A DNA stretch of 64,000 nucleotides from Maniola hyperantus (Eukaryota; Arthropoda; Insecta; Lepidoptera; Nymphalidae), in NCBI RefSeq assembly GCF_902806685.2, contig NC_048542.1, positions 5,750,533-5,814,532 of the forward strand, written 5' to 3'. A model generated the notes under the pieces. That model was not told the DNA's origin. It did not search any database and worked only from the letters and a program-made list of their open reading frames with translations. The position numbers and the translations under genes are program-made. Of the stretch, positions 22,371 to 33,700 are shown one piece after another. The stretch's first letter is position 1, and every line of letters starts with the position of its first letter.

Positions 22371-22910
22371 GTAAAACCTGCATCAATCATTATTACAATT
22401 TCAATTGTAGTGATTAGCTGAATGTGTGCTATACTTATAGCTAGGGTTGCCAGGTCACCAAACCTAATAGCCGGACAGACCAGCCAGTTTGGCCGGACAT
22501 TTGGGTAGAAAGGCCGGACAAAATCCTCAATAATGTAGGGTACATTATTGAGGATTTTGTGTCTTAGTATTAATAGGTACGACAAAAAAAATTATGTAAA
22601 ATCAAGCTTTTTTTATTATTTTCATAAATCTTGTTGTCAGGCGGCACTGCCGCCTGCGGGAGTGACCGACAGTCGACTCGCCTGCGCTCGCCAACGCTCG
22701 TTTGCGAAATGTAAAAAGCCTAACAAAAGCCGGACGAGCCGGACACCGTTTATTTTGGCCAGACACGCAATCAAAAAGCCTACCTATGTCCGGCTTTATC
22801 CGGACGCCTGGCAACCCTAATTGTAGCCATAGCCCATAGTGAGCGAGCGTTAACCAATCAGAGGTGATTGCGATCGCGACCTTGTAGCTGTCATTCTACA
22901 GCAATCAAGT
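22371..22910. repeat. Dispersed repeat (CATCAATCATTATTACAAT...), interrupted
   Basis: AAACCTGCATCAATCATTATTACAAT at the left and GTAGCC..ATAGTGAGCGAGCGTTAACC, AATCAGAGGTGATTGCGATCG at the right are shared, in the same order, with 33430-33625. Here 22442-22819 is an insertion that the other copy lacks. Confidence 0.7.
22442..22819. mobile_element. Non-autonomous hAT-like element, 378 bp
   Basis: The ends are TAGGGTTGCCAGG and CCTGGCAACCCTA in inverted orientation, with a mismatch just inside. The flanks CTTATAGC (22434-22441) and ATTGTAGC (22820-22827) fit an 8-bp duplication with two changes, as for hAT elements. The unoccupied relative at 33430 reads ATTGTAGCC at the same point. Inside are GCCGGACA/TCCGGC repeats and a perfect 20-bp fold-back at 22518-22560. 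No transposase frame. Confidence 0.7.
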
Positions 22911-23421
22911 AGTAGAGCTAGAAGGCTTGCCCACTTTTGCAGGTTTTCTTACAACCAAAGATATTATTATTACAACTGACAGGCAAAGCTCAGTACAACA
23001 TAATTTTAAAATGTGAAGACAAATTCATACGCTCGAGTGCGTGACACGCATGTGCGTATCGGCACAGATAATTAAGATCATCATCGTGATCAACCTATCG
23101 CCGGCTAAATACTGAGCACGGGTCTCCTCTCAGATTTACGCACCTTTAGACAAAACGACACCTACGAGCCTGCTTCAATATATGGAATCCCGTTACCAGT
23201 CTGTAGAAATAGAATTCGTTGTTACAAACATCCAAGTATATTGACGCAACTCGGGAGCACGTTTACACGTTGGCCGATTACTTCGGGCCAATGTGTGTTG
23301 GTGCTCAGACGCATTCGAAATTAGTCATAATACACCAGGTATACCGTAGTTGTAGATAATAAGCTTTTCACTTGTATTGAGCTTTTAAATCAATATAGTT
23401 ATTGTGCAAGTACTGTTACAC
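22911..23421. other. Spacer downstream of NIPP1
   Basis: No further gene seen. It contains the 3' untranslated region of NIPP1 on the minus strand; I see no canonical AATAAA on that strand close to the stop codon. Confidence 0.4.
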
Positions 23422-26400
23422 TTAGACACCGGGTTTTCTTCCCGGCCATGCCTCTTTGGCGTATTTTTTCTTCTTCGGCTCGCTCGATGGACCGGATTCT
23501 TCTGCGGCTGTGAAACAAATAATTAATCAATTAGGAATTGCGGCTAATTCTGTTGTACACAATCTCTGAACCATCCCTTCTTAACCTGCGGGTCACAATT
23601 ACTCATGGAAATAACTTGAAAAATGACGGACTTTCATACAATCTTGCAACCCCTTATTTAACCCACTTCGAAAAATCCTTTTTAGTGAATACCTACTCTA
23701 TACAAAGAACACACGCTCTTAATTGTATGTCTCTAGAATAAGACCAGCGGTTTAGGCTGTGCGTTGATATACATATAAGTCAGTCAGTCAGGAGTTTGAA
23801 TTTCAAATATAAAGATTTAGGGTGATGCATGTGATCTTACATTCCTCAGGCCTGCCAGGGAGAGCCTTGAGATTAAACATATAAATAAACGATTATTATA
23901 ATTTTATATTAAAGGGTTTGTCAGGCTTTTTACTTTACTTTTTAATTTTTGATCTTTAGATTGTGCAAGCTGAAGATTTCCCTCCTAACCAACAGAACAC
24001 AGTCAAGTTCATTTAAAAAGATAACTCTAGGTAACACACACTAGAAGAAACAAAATACATACCAGTATGAGGTAAGGGAGGATGAATATTGAGATGTGGT
24101 TCCGGCCCCTCCAACTCCACGTCAGGTGCTGGATTCGGTAATGAAAGACCCAGTCTGAAAGATATTAATAAAATAAATGTTTATAAAACAAACAAGTGAT
24201 TCGCTATAATATAGTTAGAAACAATGTCCACGGTTCATACTAGATATCGCTAAACACAAATCCATATTCCATATCACTAGTAGTCTAGTACCCATCCATA
24301 ATCCATACTAGAATATTATTATACTAGAATATTATAAATGCAAAAGTGTGTCTGTCTGTCTGCTAGCTTTTCACGGCTCGGCACGGAGTTATGTATTTTA
24401 AATTATTTAGAAACTACAGTACGCGGCAGAAAATTTAGAATGACATTTCGGCTTTATAGAGCGTTGTCTCTGTCACTTATACTTATGTGACGTTTTGTCG
24501 GTCTCAACGACAGAGAAAATGCTCTACAAAACCGCTACCTCTTTCTAAAGGTCGATGTACATTACATTCTGCCGCATCCTGTAAATTATATTTGCGATGT
24601 CACTTCATCATCACCATTGTGATAGAAGTCCACAGCTGGACATAAGTCTCTTGGAGGGACTTCCACACGCCACGGTTTGCGCCGCCTGAATCCAGTCCGT
24701 CCACCTAGTGGGGGGACGACCTCCCACGGACCTCATTTCACTTACCGCGCTCCAATCAGACTTAAATGTGAGCTAGGCGCCGGCAGGTCCGAGTATAGAG
24801 TGTTGCTTCTCGATATTTCCTGCAGTCGCAACGAATGGTGGTGTTGACCTGAGGCAAAATCCATACTTGTTATAAATGCAAAAAAACAGACCTTAAAAAG
24901 TGTCTTTTTTTATACAACATATAATTTTTTAGGGTTCATGTATGTATGTGAGTTTCATTATTCCCCCCCTAATGTCTGGACAGATTTGGATGTATGCACA
25001 TATCGTTAGAATCCTTTTCATCAAAACAAAAAGTTAGAGAGGCTATAATCTTTTTTAAATTCTTATTCGTCCGTCTCTCCAACTAAGCGTAAGGGCTTGT
25101 GCTATGAGTAGGTACGACAATAGTGCAACGGGTGGGTCTTGAACTGCCAACCCTTCGGATTTCATCCCACTCGGCACTCACTCACTTTTACTAAGATTAT
25201 ACTCACTTTCATCAGCACTCTGCAATTTGAGTTTCCTCGTGGACGCGTTAGCATTGGGCACTATAGTGGACCGCACGAGGTTTCTAAATCGGCCCACTGT
25301 GGGGTCAATGTCCTCCGGGTTGATGATATCGACCTCTTCATTGAATGACACATTGCGTTTCTGCTTCTTGGCCACCCCGCCGGTCATCGACGCTGATCTC
25401 TTAGTACCAGACGGGGGCTAGAAAACAGAATTAAATATACAAAGACCTCTATGTAGTACGACGCACAAAATGGGTCATTCCGAACAATATTTTTTTGTGG
25501 GCTGCAAAACTACTACTGTTAAAAAATCAATATGGTACTAGAGTACCATATTGATTTTAACAGTTTTATAGAACAGAATTTTTATTTGAAACTAGCTTAG
25601 ATTTAGTTTAATAAAATCCTGTGGGAACTCTTTGATTTTCCGGGATAAAAAGTAGCCTATGTTACTCTCCAGGTCTTAAACTATACCCATGCAAAAAATC
25701 AGGTCAATCCGTTGCTTTGAGGACAAACCAACAAACAAACACACTTTCGCATTTATAATAGGAGTAGTGATAGGCGATAGCCCATCTATACATACTAATT
25801 TAGTTCAATGTAAAAATAGAATTTGAATTTTGAGCTAGACTGCAACAGAAATAAGCATACCTTCATAACATCCGTTCCATCATCAGTTGATATGCCTAAC
25901 ATTGAAATTCTTCTGTTGTGTGCTGTATTGAATTCCGTAAGATTCTGTAATAAATAGCACATTATTTGCTTATTAAGTAGTATGTATAACAGTCGTACTC
26001 AGAGTCGCTTAATTGTTACTTAAGTTTAGTTAAAACGAGACAGAGCTATGTCTCTCACATAAATCTCACATAAATCTGTCTCGTTAACTCAATCTTAAGT
26101 AACGATAAGCGACTCTGAGTACCGCGGTAAGTCTCTTAATTTCTTAACCAAATTCAAATATCTGAATATAACTTTAGACCAGAAAAAGAAACTAACCTAG
26201 AACTCACAAATGTAGATAGTGTACTCAAAAAGGCTGAGTAGGTCTTAAAAGCCCAAGTATGTCTTAGGAATCTGTGGTTGTTTGGCCGAAGCAAGATAAG
26301 AATTAAAAATAACGTACCATTACAAAGTACCATTAGCTCAGCTAGATGGTACTTTTGGTTTAAGTGGACTTTTGGTTGATGCTCTCGGTAAACCTTATCA

Positions 26401-29400
26401 TAAGAGAGAGAGATATAAGAGTTTACGCGATAAAACAGAGATGTTTACTAAAATTCGGACTGCAACACTGTACGAACTGAAATGTACTTTACTGCATTGT
26501 AACCTATGATAATAATCATAGGTACCTCATACGCCTTTTCAAAACATAAAAATGGCGGCGCTCACAATAGTTCGGAAACGGTCGACGCGATACAAAAATC
26601 TGAGAAACGCATGCTATCTCGCTCATAATTCGCGCTTACAAAACATGGCGCGTAGGCAACAACCAATAGCGGACGGACGCGCGCTGTGATTGGTTGAGAT
26701 GTTTTCATGTCATTCAAAAATAAGATTTCTGCGCAAGTACATCGGCGTATAAGTTTATAAAAGTGGTAGTACTGTAACATGAAGAGAAACAAAAATCTGC
26801 AGTTCTTTTGGTTACTTACATCTAATTCAGTCTGTGTTTCGGGCAACCCAAGTAAAGCACCTTCTGTTTCAGTGTTGGGTAACTCTTCCATAATACCCCG
26901 AGCATTGCCTGTTGGTCTCTCTCTGGTCAAAACAAAGTTTTATGATCAACTTGTTGATGCTTCGTCCGCGTACATTTAAGAACATACATATTTTTTTTAT
27001 TCAAAACTTTTTTCAGATATCACCACAAAATTAAAAAAAAATCTAAATCCACACTGACAAAGTCTCAGTCAAATCCTAGATAGGTACACTAAGAAACTGA
27101 ACTAGGAGCAGTATGAGACTACGCAGAAAAAGAGCCTTGACCACAGTTGGCATGTTTAAAAACCGGCCAAGTGCGTGGTGGGCCACGCGCAGTGTACGGT
27201 TCCGTAGTTACAATCCTCGAAAAAACAGATTATATAACTCCTTAACCTGTGAACCCTACTTAGCCATGATAGTTTTCCTTTAAAATTGATTATATATACT
27301 ACTGCTGTGAATTTTTTTACATTCCTATATACTACCACTTGGCTGATAGAGGGGGCGGGCGACACTTGACTCTAATAAAAATTAGCACATTAAAACATCA
27401 TATTTTACCCACAGTATTTTTAAAAGACCTATTCAACGATACCCCACACTATGGGGTAGACGAGAAAAAAAAAATTAACCCCACTTTATATGTAGGGCAG
27501 CTACCCTAAAAAAAAAAATTTATCAAAATTTTATTTCACCACTTTGTCGGCGTGATTAATATTTATACCCATGCCAAATTACAGATTTCTAGCACTAATA
27601 GTCTCTGAGATTAAACGAGACGGACGGACGGACGGACAGACAGACGGACATGGCGAAACTATAAGGGTTCCTTGTTTACTACGGAACCCTAAAAATGTGT
27701 TTTAAAATCTACCTATAATTTATAATTAAAAAAAATTTAAAAAGTTAAATGGAATGTTTTATGGTTTTAAAAAAAATATTTTTTCCCCAATATGATATAT
27801 GGAACTCTGAAACAACTTAAGCAGACTGAATTGATTAAAATAGAATTAGAATTAAATATTACCTACCTGATGATATAGTTCCTTGTTGAAGCTCCAAAAT
27901 GAAAATTGGAATCAATTGGCAACTGTGTTGGCTTATGGGCCTCCAGTCTCATGTTGCCAATATATGTACCATGAGCTGAAAAGTTATTGAATGCTACTAC
28001 AACAAGAACATTAAAATAATTAAAATTCCTCTAGTGCTGAAAATCTTCACGGGCAGCTAGAGTAATTAGTGAACAGATAACTTTAATTTAATATTTTCAT
28101 TTTTCGGTAGATGGAGTACCCCCTAACAGCTCCTAATTTTTTTCATAGTTTTAAGTTTTCAATTCCATCTGCACTGCCAGATTTTTTAAAATAAATAAGA
28201 TTAATAATATGAATAAGATTATGTGTAATAATTGGAGGTTAATATAATTTATTACCACAGGTTAAGGATAAAAATAACTGGAACCAGCTTAACAACTTAC
28301 AGTATTGAAATAGTTACAGTCAAAATAATATGTTATAACAACATTGGGGGAACCACAAGTATAAGGTCACAAAAGCCATTACAGTATGCGGCAGAAAGAA
28401 ATGTACATCAGCCTTTAGAATGACATTTCAGCTTTGTAGAGCATTGTCTCTGTCACTCATACCTATATATTACCTTTCATCTGTCTTGACGACAGAGACT
28501 ATGCTCTACAAATCTCCTATCTCCTTCTTAAGGTTGATGTACATTACTTTCTGTCGCATACTGTAGTTGTAATAACCAGTGTTAAGTCTTTATGTTATAA
28601 ATAGGTAGGACTTACATTTTGGTCATTATAACAGATATTTACTTATAGTTATAAATAAATTTAACTGTAAATTGGGACCTATCAGAATGCAATAGTACAT
28701 TATATCAAGACAGATCATACTCACTGCTTCCCAAATCAACCAAGAAAGCCCTGTACAAGTTTTTATGGTACACAAATGCAGCATGCACTCTGGAACAACT
28801 CGCATGATCTATACAGAAGTCATTCATCTGTGGGTTGCGACCAAACAGGTAACATTTCTTCTCATCTATCATCAGTTTCTGTATCAATTTGTCACCTTTT
28901 AACACATCTAAGTGAAGCCCAGTTGGTGGTTTTCCAGCCCTTTTGAATAAAAAAACAATCTTATATTCTATATTAACATTACAAGAACTAGATGATGACC
29001 GCGACTTAATCCGCGTGATTTGATTTTAAAAATCTCAAAAGAACTCTCAAGACAATTTTTCTGGCATAAAAAGTAGCCCTAGTTTATCTTAGTAATAGTC
29101 GTGCAGTTTCAGGACCAAAGACTCACTGAAAACTGCATATTAGGCATAGTACAAGGCTTATCGTAAATTGTGTTTGTGAAAAGAGCAACCGGCGAGTTTC
29201 ATTCTTGTTCTTACTTCTTCTCGGTATGAAGTGTATTCTGAACCAGTGGTCACTTACAGATTTAAAAGCACTTTTAAAAAGTTTATATGAATAAAAAAAA
29301 TCTATTATATTTACGTAGTTCAAATAAAAGGTTTTTATTAGATTTATTATTATTAAAACAGAAAGCGTCAATTGGGATGGCGGCATGGTAAACTTCAGAG

Positions 29401-29464
29401 TACCTATTACGTGTGATTAAGTATATAAAACATACCAGTTCGGCACCTCGTAATGATTGGCCAT
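23422..29464 (-). CDS. PPP1R8: Nuclear inhibitor of protein phosphatase 1 (NIPP1)
   Basis: Nine coding exons join in frame to 343 aa (human protein is 351): 29464-29436, 28939-28725, 27975-27867, 26922-26820, 25944-25861, 25417-25207, 24848-24746, 24154-24063 and 23507-23422, all with GT-AG introns. The protein starts MANHYEVPNWAGKPP. An FHA phosphothreonine-binding domain spans about residues 11-115 (YLFGRNP, SCSRVHAAFVYHK, GASTR). The PP1-docking motif appears as RNVSF at about 201-205, where mammals have RVTF, followed by the conserved INPEDIDPTVGRFRN. The C-terminus has EPKKKKYAKEAWPG. Exon 7 (QHHHSLRLQEISR...) is the least conserved; it was needed to keep phase between exons 6 and 8. NIPP1 is a nuclear PP1 subunit linked to splicing and Polycomb factors. 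Introns carry several MITEs and Helitron-like repeats. Confidence 0.95.
23608..23791 (-). repeat. Helitron-like repeat, family B, reverse, in NIPP1 intron 8
   Basis: ATGGAAATAACTTGAAAAATGACGG, TTTAACCCACTTCG, TGAATACCTACTC, GGCTGTGCGTTGATATAC and a TCAGTCAGTCAG run. It is collinear with 2880-3170, including the GGACTTTCATACAA block. Confidence 0.6.
24308..24380 (+). repeat. Helitron-like repeat, family A 5' end
   Basis: ATTATAAATGCAAAAGTGTGTCTGTCTGTCTGCTAGCTTTTCACGGC, then it stops. It is truncated directly before the MITE at 24417. Confidence 0.5.
24417..24581. mobile_element. TA-type MITE, CAGTACGCGGCAGAAA family, copy 2
   Basis: It starts CAGTACGCGGCAGAAA and ends GCCGCATCCTG, flanked by TA (24415-24416 and 24582-24583). 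The interior is reversed relative to copies 1 and 4: the ATTTCGGCTTTATAGAGCG block is on the left. The left terminus has lost the AATGTACATCGACC block. Confidence 0.75.
24603..24720 (-). repeat. RTE-like LINE 3' tail fragment
   Basis: TTCATCATCACC, GTCCACAGCTGGACATAAGTCTCTTGG, AGGGACTTCCACACGCCACGG, GCGCCGCCTGAATCCAG and GTCCACCTAGTGG. It has the same order as 5868 and 15386 but without their fold-back between GTCTCTTG and TTCCAC. It ends 26 bp from NIPP1 exon 7. Confidence 0.65.
25040..25180 (-). repeat. Possible tRNA-derived SINE fragment
   Basis: Read on the minus strand, GGCAGTTCAAGACCCACCC resembles a pol III B-box region, followed by GTACCTACTCATAGCACAAGCCCTTACGCTTAGTTGGAGAG. No clear A box or full tRNA fold, so this is tentative. 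It lies next to NIPP1 exon 6. Confidence 0.35.
25508..25565. repeat. Fold-back, ~23-bp arms with 2-nt bulge
   Basis: 25523-25539 (AAAATCAATATGGTACT) pairs exactly with 25542-25558 across a 2-nt loop. Pairing continues (ACTGTT/AACAGT) after a 2-nt bulge. It lies within a NIPP1 intron. Confidence 0.8.
25590..25790 (-). repeat. Helitron-like repeat, family A, reverse
   Basis: AACTAGCTTAGATTTAG, AATCCTGTGGGAACTCTTTGATTTTCCGGGATAAAAAGTAGCC, TATACCCATGCAAAAAATCAGGTCAATCC and CACACTTTCGCATTTATAATAGGAGTAGTGA. Confidence 0.65.
25990..26127. mobile_element. Palindromic MITE, CAGCCGTACTCAGAGTCGC family, copy 2
   Basis: CAGTCGTACTCAGAGTCGCTTAA faces TTAAGTAACGATAAGCGACTCTGAGTACCGCGG, flanked by TAA on both sides. 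Internally an ATAAATCTCACATAAATCT duplication makes it longer than the copy at 4628. It lies in NIPP1 intron 4. Confidence 0.75.
27160..27692. mobile_element. Non-autonomous element, CCGGCCAAGTG ends, copy 2
   Basis: The left AAAACCGGCCAAGTGCG is intact. The right end has GGGTTCC and TACGGAACCCTAAAAA but has lost CACTTGGCCGG. An ACGGACGGACGGACGGACAGACAG run lies near the right end. It is in NIPP1 intron 3. Confidence 0.6.
28382..28563. mobile_element. TA-type MITE, CAGTACGCGGCAGAAA family, copy 3
   Basis: CAGTATGCGGCAGAAAGAAATGTACATC faces GATGTACATTACTTTCTGTCGCATACTG, with TA on both sides (28380-28381 and 28564-28565). This is one of the best-preserved pairs of ends. It is in NIPP1 intron 2. 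Confidence 0.85.
28987..29100 (-). repeat. Helitron-like repeat, family A fragment, reverse
   Basis: AACTAGATGATGACCGCGACTTAATCCGCGTG, CAAAAGAACTCTCAAGAC and GGCATAAAAAGTAGCCC. The outer half is missing. It is in NIPP1 intron 1. Confidence 0.5.
29150..29335 (+). repeat. LINE 3' tail fragment, forward copy
   Basis: GAAAAGAGCAACCGGCGAGTTTC, TTCTTCTCGGTATGAAGTG, TCTGAACCAGTGG, TTTAAAAGCACTTTTAAAAAG and TATGAATAAAAAAAA. It is in NIPP1 intron 1, antisense to the gene. Confidence 0.55.
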
Positions 29465-30700
29465 CTTTGTAATTAATAATCGGAGTATTACTTTGCGATA
29501 AAGTTGTAATAGAACGTCTTAATCCATTAAAATATGCACAAGGGTGGGCACGGTGGGCACCTACAAAAAATCATTTTACACCATAGACTTAGACTTATAA
29601 ATCTAAATGTCAAAACGACCACAGACTTTTACTTTTTTTTAACTGGCTTCACGGCTTTGAATTCTAGGCCCCATGCCATGAACTCAATACTAAAGAGTAA
29701 ATATTTATATCAAAGAGTAATAATAATATACCTAGTTATATTTAACGATCCCACACCACACGCATAGATTAATATGTACCACACGTAACGATCTCACATA
29801 GCAACCATAGATTAATATGTAAATAATATACTAATCACAATACTAATAAAGCCATCGCGTTCACGCGGCAAGACAATAGAAACGCTGACGAGTGACGAGG
29901 TATTCAAGGTAGCGCGGCCACCAAAGGCGCTGCCGAACAATGGGAAAGGCAATTACTATAAGTCATTGGGGAAAGGTGTAAAATAACTCTTCAGTCCCCA
30001 ACTCGACTCGAGAGCATTAGTTATCTTTTAGTTCTATTTTAATCGCTATTCTTAATTTTATTTTCTTTATTAAAGTATAAATTTAAATCTTTCGTTTTCA
30101 GAAAAAAAATATTAAACTCCCAAACTTCACTACCTACAGGGAATTTCATGCAGCTCAACAGCTCAATGATATGGCCATATCTGTGTATGGCCACTACATA
30201 GTTACGTAGGTAGGTATATTTCAAAATGAAGTTTTTGAAATAAATTGGAGAATTAGCTTTCCGCTTCCTTCCGCTACTCAGAAATTAAAAAATGCATTAA
30301 CTACATAGATTTTTACTTTTATTACTTTTTTATATTACATAATATTATATGCCTAATAAGTACAATAAATCCGCTAAAGAATAATTTATCAGAGCTTGAG
30401 ACTTGTTGAGTACTACAAACTACAAAATATGGTAAAGTTTCTGTATCACATGAAGATGTTAGTAACAGTGTGCACATATTGAGAGTTTTAAACATAATTC
30501 GTTTGATATATCTACACAGAGAATCACATTTTTACTTTAACTTCCACTTAACTTCAGAAACAGTCTGTAAAATACAATGTTCAGAAGGAAAACACGTTGA
30601 CAGCGTTCCTTCTAGGACGAGCGCTGCTACGGTCACCCCATCCCCACCACGGGCGCTGTGTGTGTCAGAAAAAGTGGTGGTAGGAGTGTGTGTGCGAATG
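29465..30700. other. Spacer between NIPP1 and MRGBP
   Basis: About 1.2 kb. Both genes are on the minus strand, so it holds the MRGBP 3' region and the NIPP1 promoter. No conserved motif could be assigned with confidence. Confidence 0.4.
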
Positions 30701-33700
30701 TCACATGCGGCGGCGCTTCGCTGGGGTGGTCGCAGGTGGCGTCGACGTGTTCGCTCTTCGACGCCCGCGTCGCGAGCTGCTGTCGTCATCAATTAGTGGG
30801 GAATCCCAGGCTGAAATACAAATAACGTCAATTTGAAGTAGGCCCCACCTTGAAACATAACTAAGGATGCTCGGCTCTTTCTAGGATTCCATGAAAACCA
30901 TTTACCTATGGTGTAGGCCGTAGGGTGTGCAAAGTAAGGGTGGCCAAGCGCCGCTCGCCGCGCCTCCAAAGAGCATGCGTCACTCACTGCGCTCTCTTTT
31001 TATTAAATGAAATATTTTTGAACTAAGGACAAAGTTTTGCATTTTTATTCTTGTAAAGTGCCCCATAAACGGTCAAACACAAGGTCAAACATGTTTGTCA
31101 AATACGCCGTCAATCAAATTTGCCAAACACGTAGTTTGTTTGACAAACGCATCAAACACGACCGCCGACGTTCAAATAATTTAACAAACACGTAATATTT
31201 GACAGACATGTTTGACCGTTTACAGGGCAATTAAGCCCTTCTGTCCTCAAAAATTGTATTCACTCTCCTCGAGAGGGGCATACCACAAGCGAAGTAAATG
31301 TCCTATTGCTTTTCAAATCATTTACAATTGCACCATTTACACTTGAATTTTCGATTACTGGTGCTTTCGTGATTCCTTTCGTCACCAATGGTAGTCAGGA
31401 AGAGATCGCTTTAGCGAAAAGACCACCTTTGCACGCTGCAGCTATTAGATTAAGTCCCTTGTATGTTTGTCGATGTGCATATTTTGTGTGCAATAAAGTA
31501 TAAATAAATAAAATAAAATATTATAACTGAACGTTACTGTACATTTTGATCGTGCGCCTACTGGAGGGCGCTGAGGTATTTTGATTAACAACCGGGCACT
31601 ACATTGACTAGAGCTGACCCTGGTCCAAAGGAAAACTAATGTACAACCAGATTTACAAATGTATTATCATTATCATCTTGTGTGTAGTTTAATGCAGAAA
31701 GTTTTATTACTATTGCTTATAGGTAAAGGTATGATTTTACATACTCTTACAAATTAAATACATTGAAATATAAATAATACTTTACCTGCAACTGAGCTAA
31801 CTTTTGATTTAGCGTGCTTGTCCCTTTGTGATATAGACTTTCTGCCACTTGAATTGTCTCTGGGTCCTGAGGCGTTGGAGTCTCTTGAATCTCTTCTCCG
31901 ATCTAAGATATGCAAAACAGATATAAAATAGAAATCATACAAACACAGCTAGCAACTAGTCTTATAACTAACGGGTATTGGTTTTATAAAACTGCCATAC
32001 CCCATCCAAGTTAGTCCGCGTCTATCTTCGACTGCATCATTACTTACCACCAGATGAGATCGCTGTCAAGTAACTTTGTTATGTTTTTTTGTGAATTGAT
32101 CGGTCCCCCGGTCGGATTTGGTTAAGCATAACCTGCTTTCTATTTTGTGTACAGGATAAGTAAGACACTTTTTGTCCTGGAAAATCAAGTAGATTCCAAA
32201 GAAAAAAAGCACCTAGTGACAAATAAGTTTTACATATTTACTAACTCACCATATTCTTTCTCAGATTTAATGCTGGGTGTGTCTGTTGAAGCGTGTGAGC
32301 TTCCACTTTCTTTTCTGGTCTTTGTAGCAAGGGCACCTATACTGTCTTTGCGACCTATTTGTTTAACATAAAGGGGTTATTAAATATTAAGATTGTAATC
32401 CATACTAATATTATAAATGTGAAAGTGTGTCTGTCTGTCTGTCGGTCTGCTAGCTTTTCACGGCTCAACCGTTCAACCGATTTTGACGAAATTTGGTACA
32501 TAGGTAGCTGGCAACCCGGGGAAGGACATAGGCTTTAGGATGCCTACGTCATAGTATCTATCTGCCTGCCAAATTTCAGCCCGATCCATCCAGTATGTGT
32601 GTTGATAGATCAGTCAGTCAGTCACCTTTTCCTTTTATATTTTAGGATTTTATAATCAACGTAATTGAATTGAACCAAAGCAATAATTATTGTATTCATC
32701 AACAGCCAATATATTCCATCTACAGTTTTTTTTTTATTTAATGGTTTACTAGCGATTTTAACATAAAACTTACTAACTATAATAAATACATAGGTTTTTC
32801 TATCATGCACAACTATGTTAAATCATTTAAAAGTAAACACTGCATGCAAATTCCATACAGATATTATCAGAGTTACAAAGGGGATAACAATTTAAGTAAA
32901 GATTCCATACAGTTTGTCTGTAGGTATGGTTAAAAAGTAAACAGTAGGTAAACGTTCTATTGTAAAATGAATAAACATGTTAAAAAAACTAAATTAACTA
33001 CTATAATATAATGTTACAATTTTTTTTAACGTTTATACTTAATTACTATTTTCTTACATCATATCTTCTTACTACTGTTGGTTATAGACCACTTTTAAGT
33101 AGCACCAACGTTGCCGACCTTTCATACCCAATCCATACCAGCCACTTTCCAGATGTCATCGCTCCACCTAGCCACGGGGTGCCCTATTCTGTTTGCCAAG
33201 ACAAAGTCTCCACTTGAGAACCTTACAGCTCTAGCGGTTGTCGATTCTCTGACAAACATGACCAGTCCACTGCCACTCAAACTACAAATGGAGAAATACC
33301 TTTCAGAGAGTTGTCCTTTGAAGTTGTACCTCTTGAATTGCTTCTGGAACTAGATGTTTTTGGTGATGGGCTTCTACCATCTAAAACGGGTTTATTATGA
33401 CTTTTTAGGATTTATTATAACCAGGAGGGCGATTGTCTAAAACCTGCATCAATCATTATTACAATCTCAACTGTTCCGATTGGCTGAATTTGTGCGATTC
33501 TTGTTGCAACAATGCATTGTAGCCAATAGTGAGCGAGCGTTAACCAATCAGAGATGATTGCGATCGTGACATTGTAGCTGATCTGTAGGAAAGCGGCATA
33601 ATAGTATGCTGCCTTTCCTACAGGTCAGGTTTCTAAATAACAAGAATAACTAATCTTAGCTAAGGTTCAGGGAGCCTTAGCTCTTAAGGCGTAAAATTGG

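Noticed and set aside
22548..22820. Small open frames within the 22.4-22.8 kb element
   Set aside because: They lie in a non-autonomous hAT-like element, on both strands, with no transposase motifs.
30470..30796. Plus-strand and second minus-strand frames over MRGBP exon 5
   Set aside because: Shadows of the true exon, whose phase, acceptor and KRRR ending fit MRGBP.
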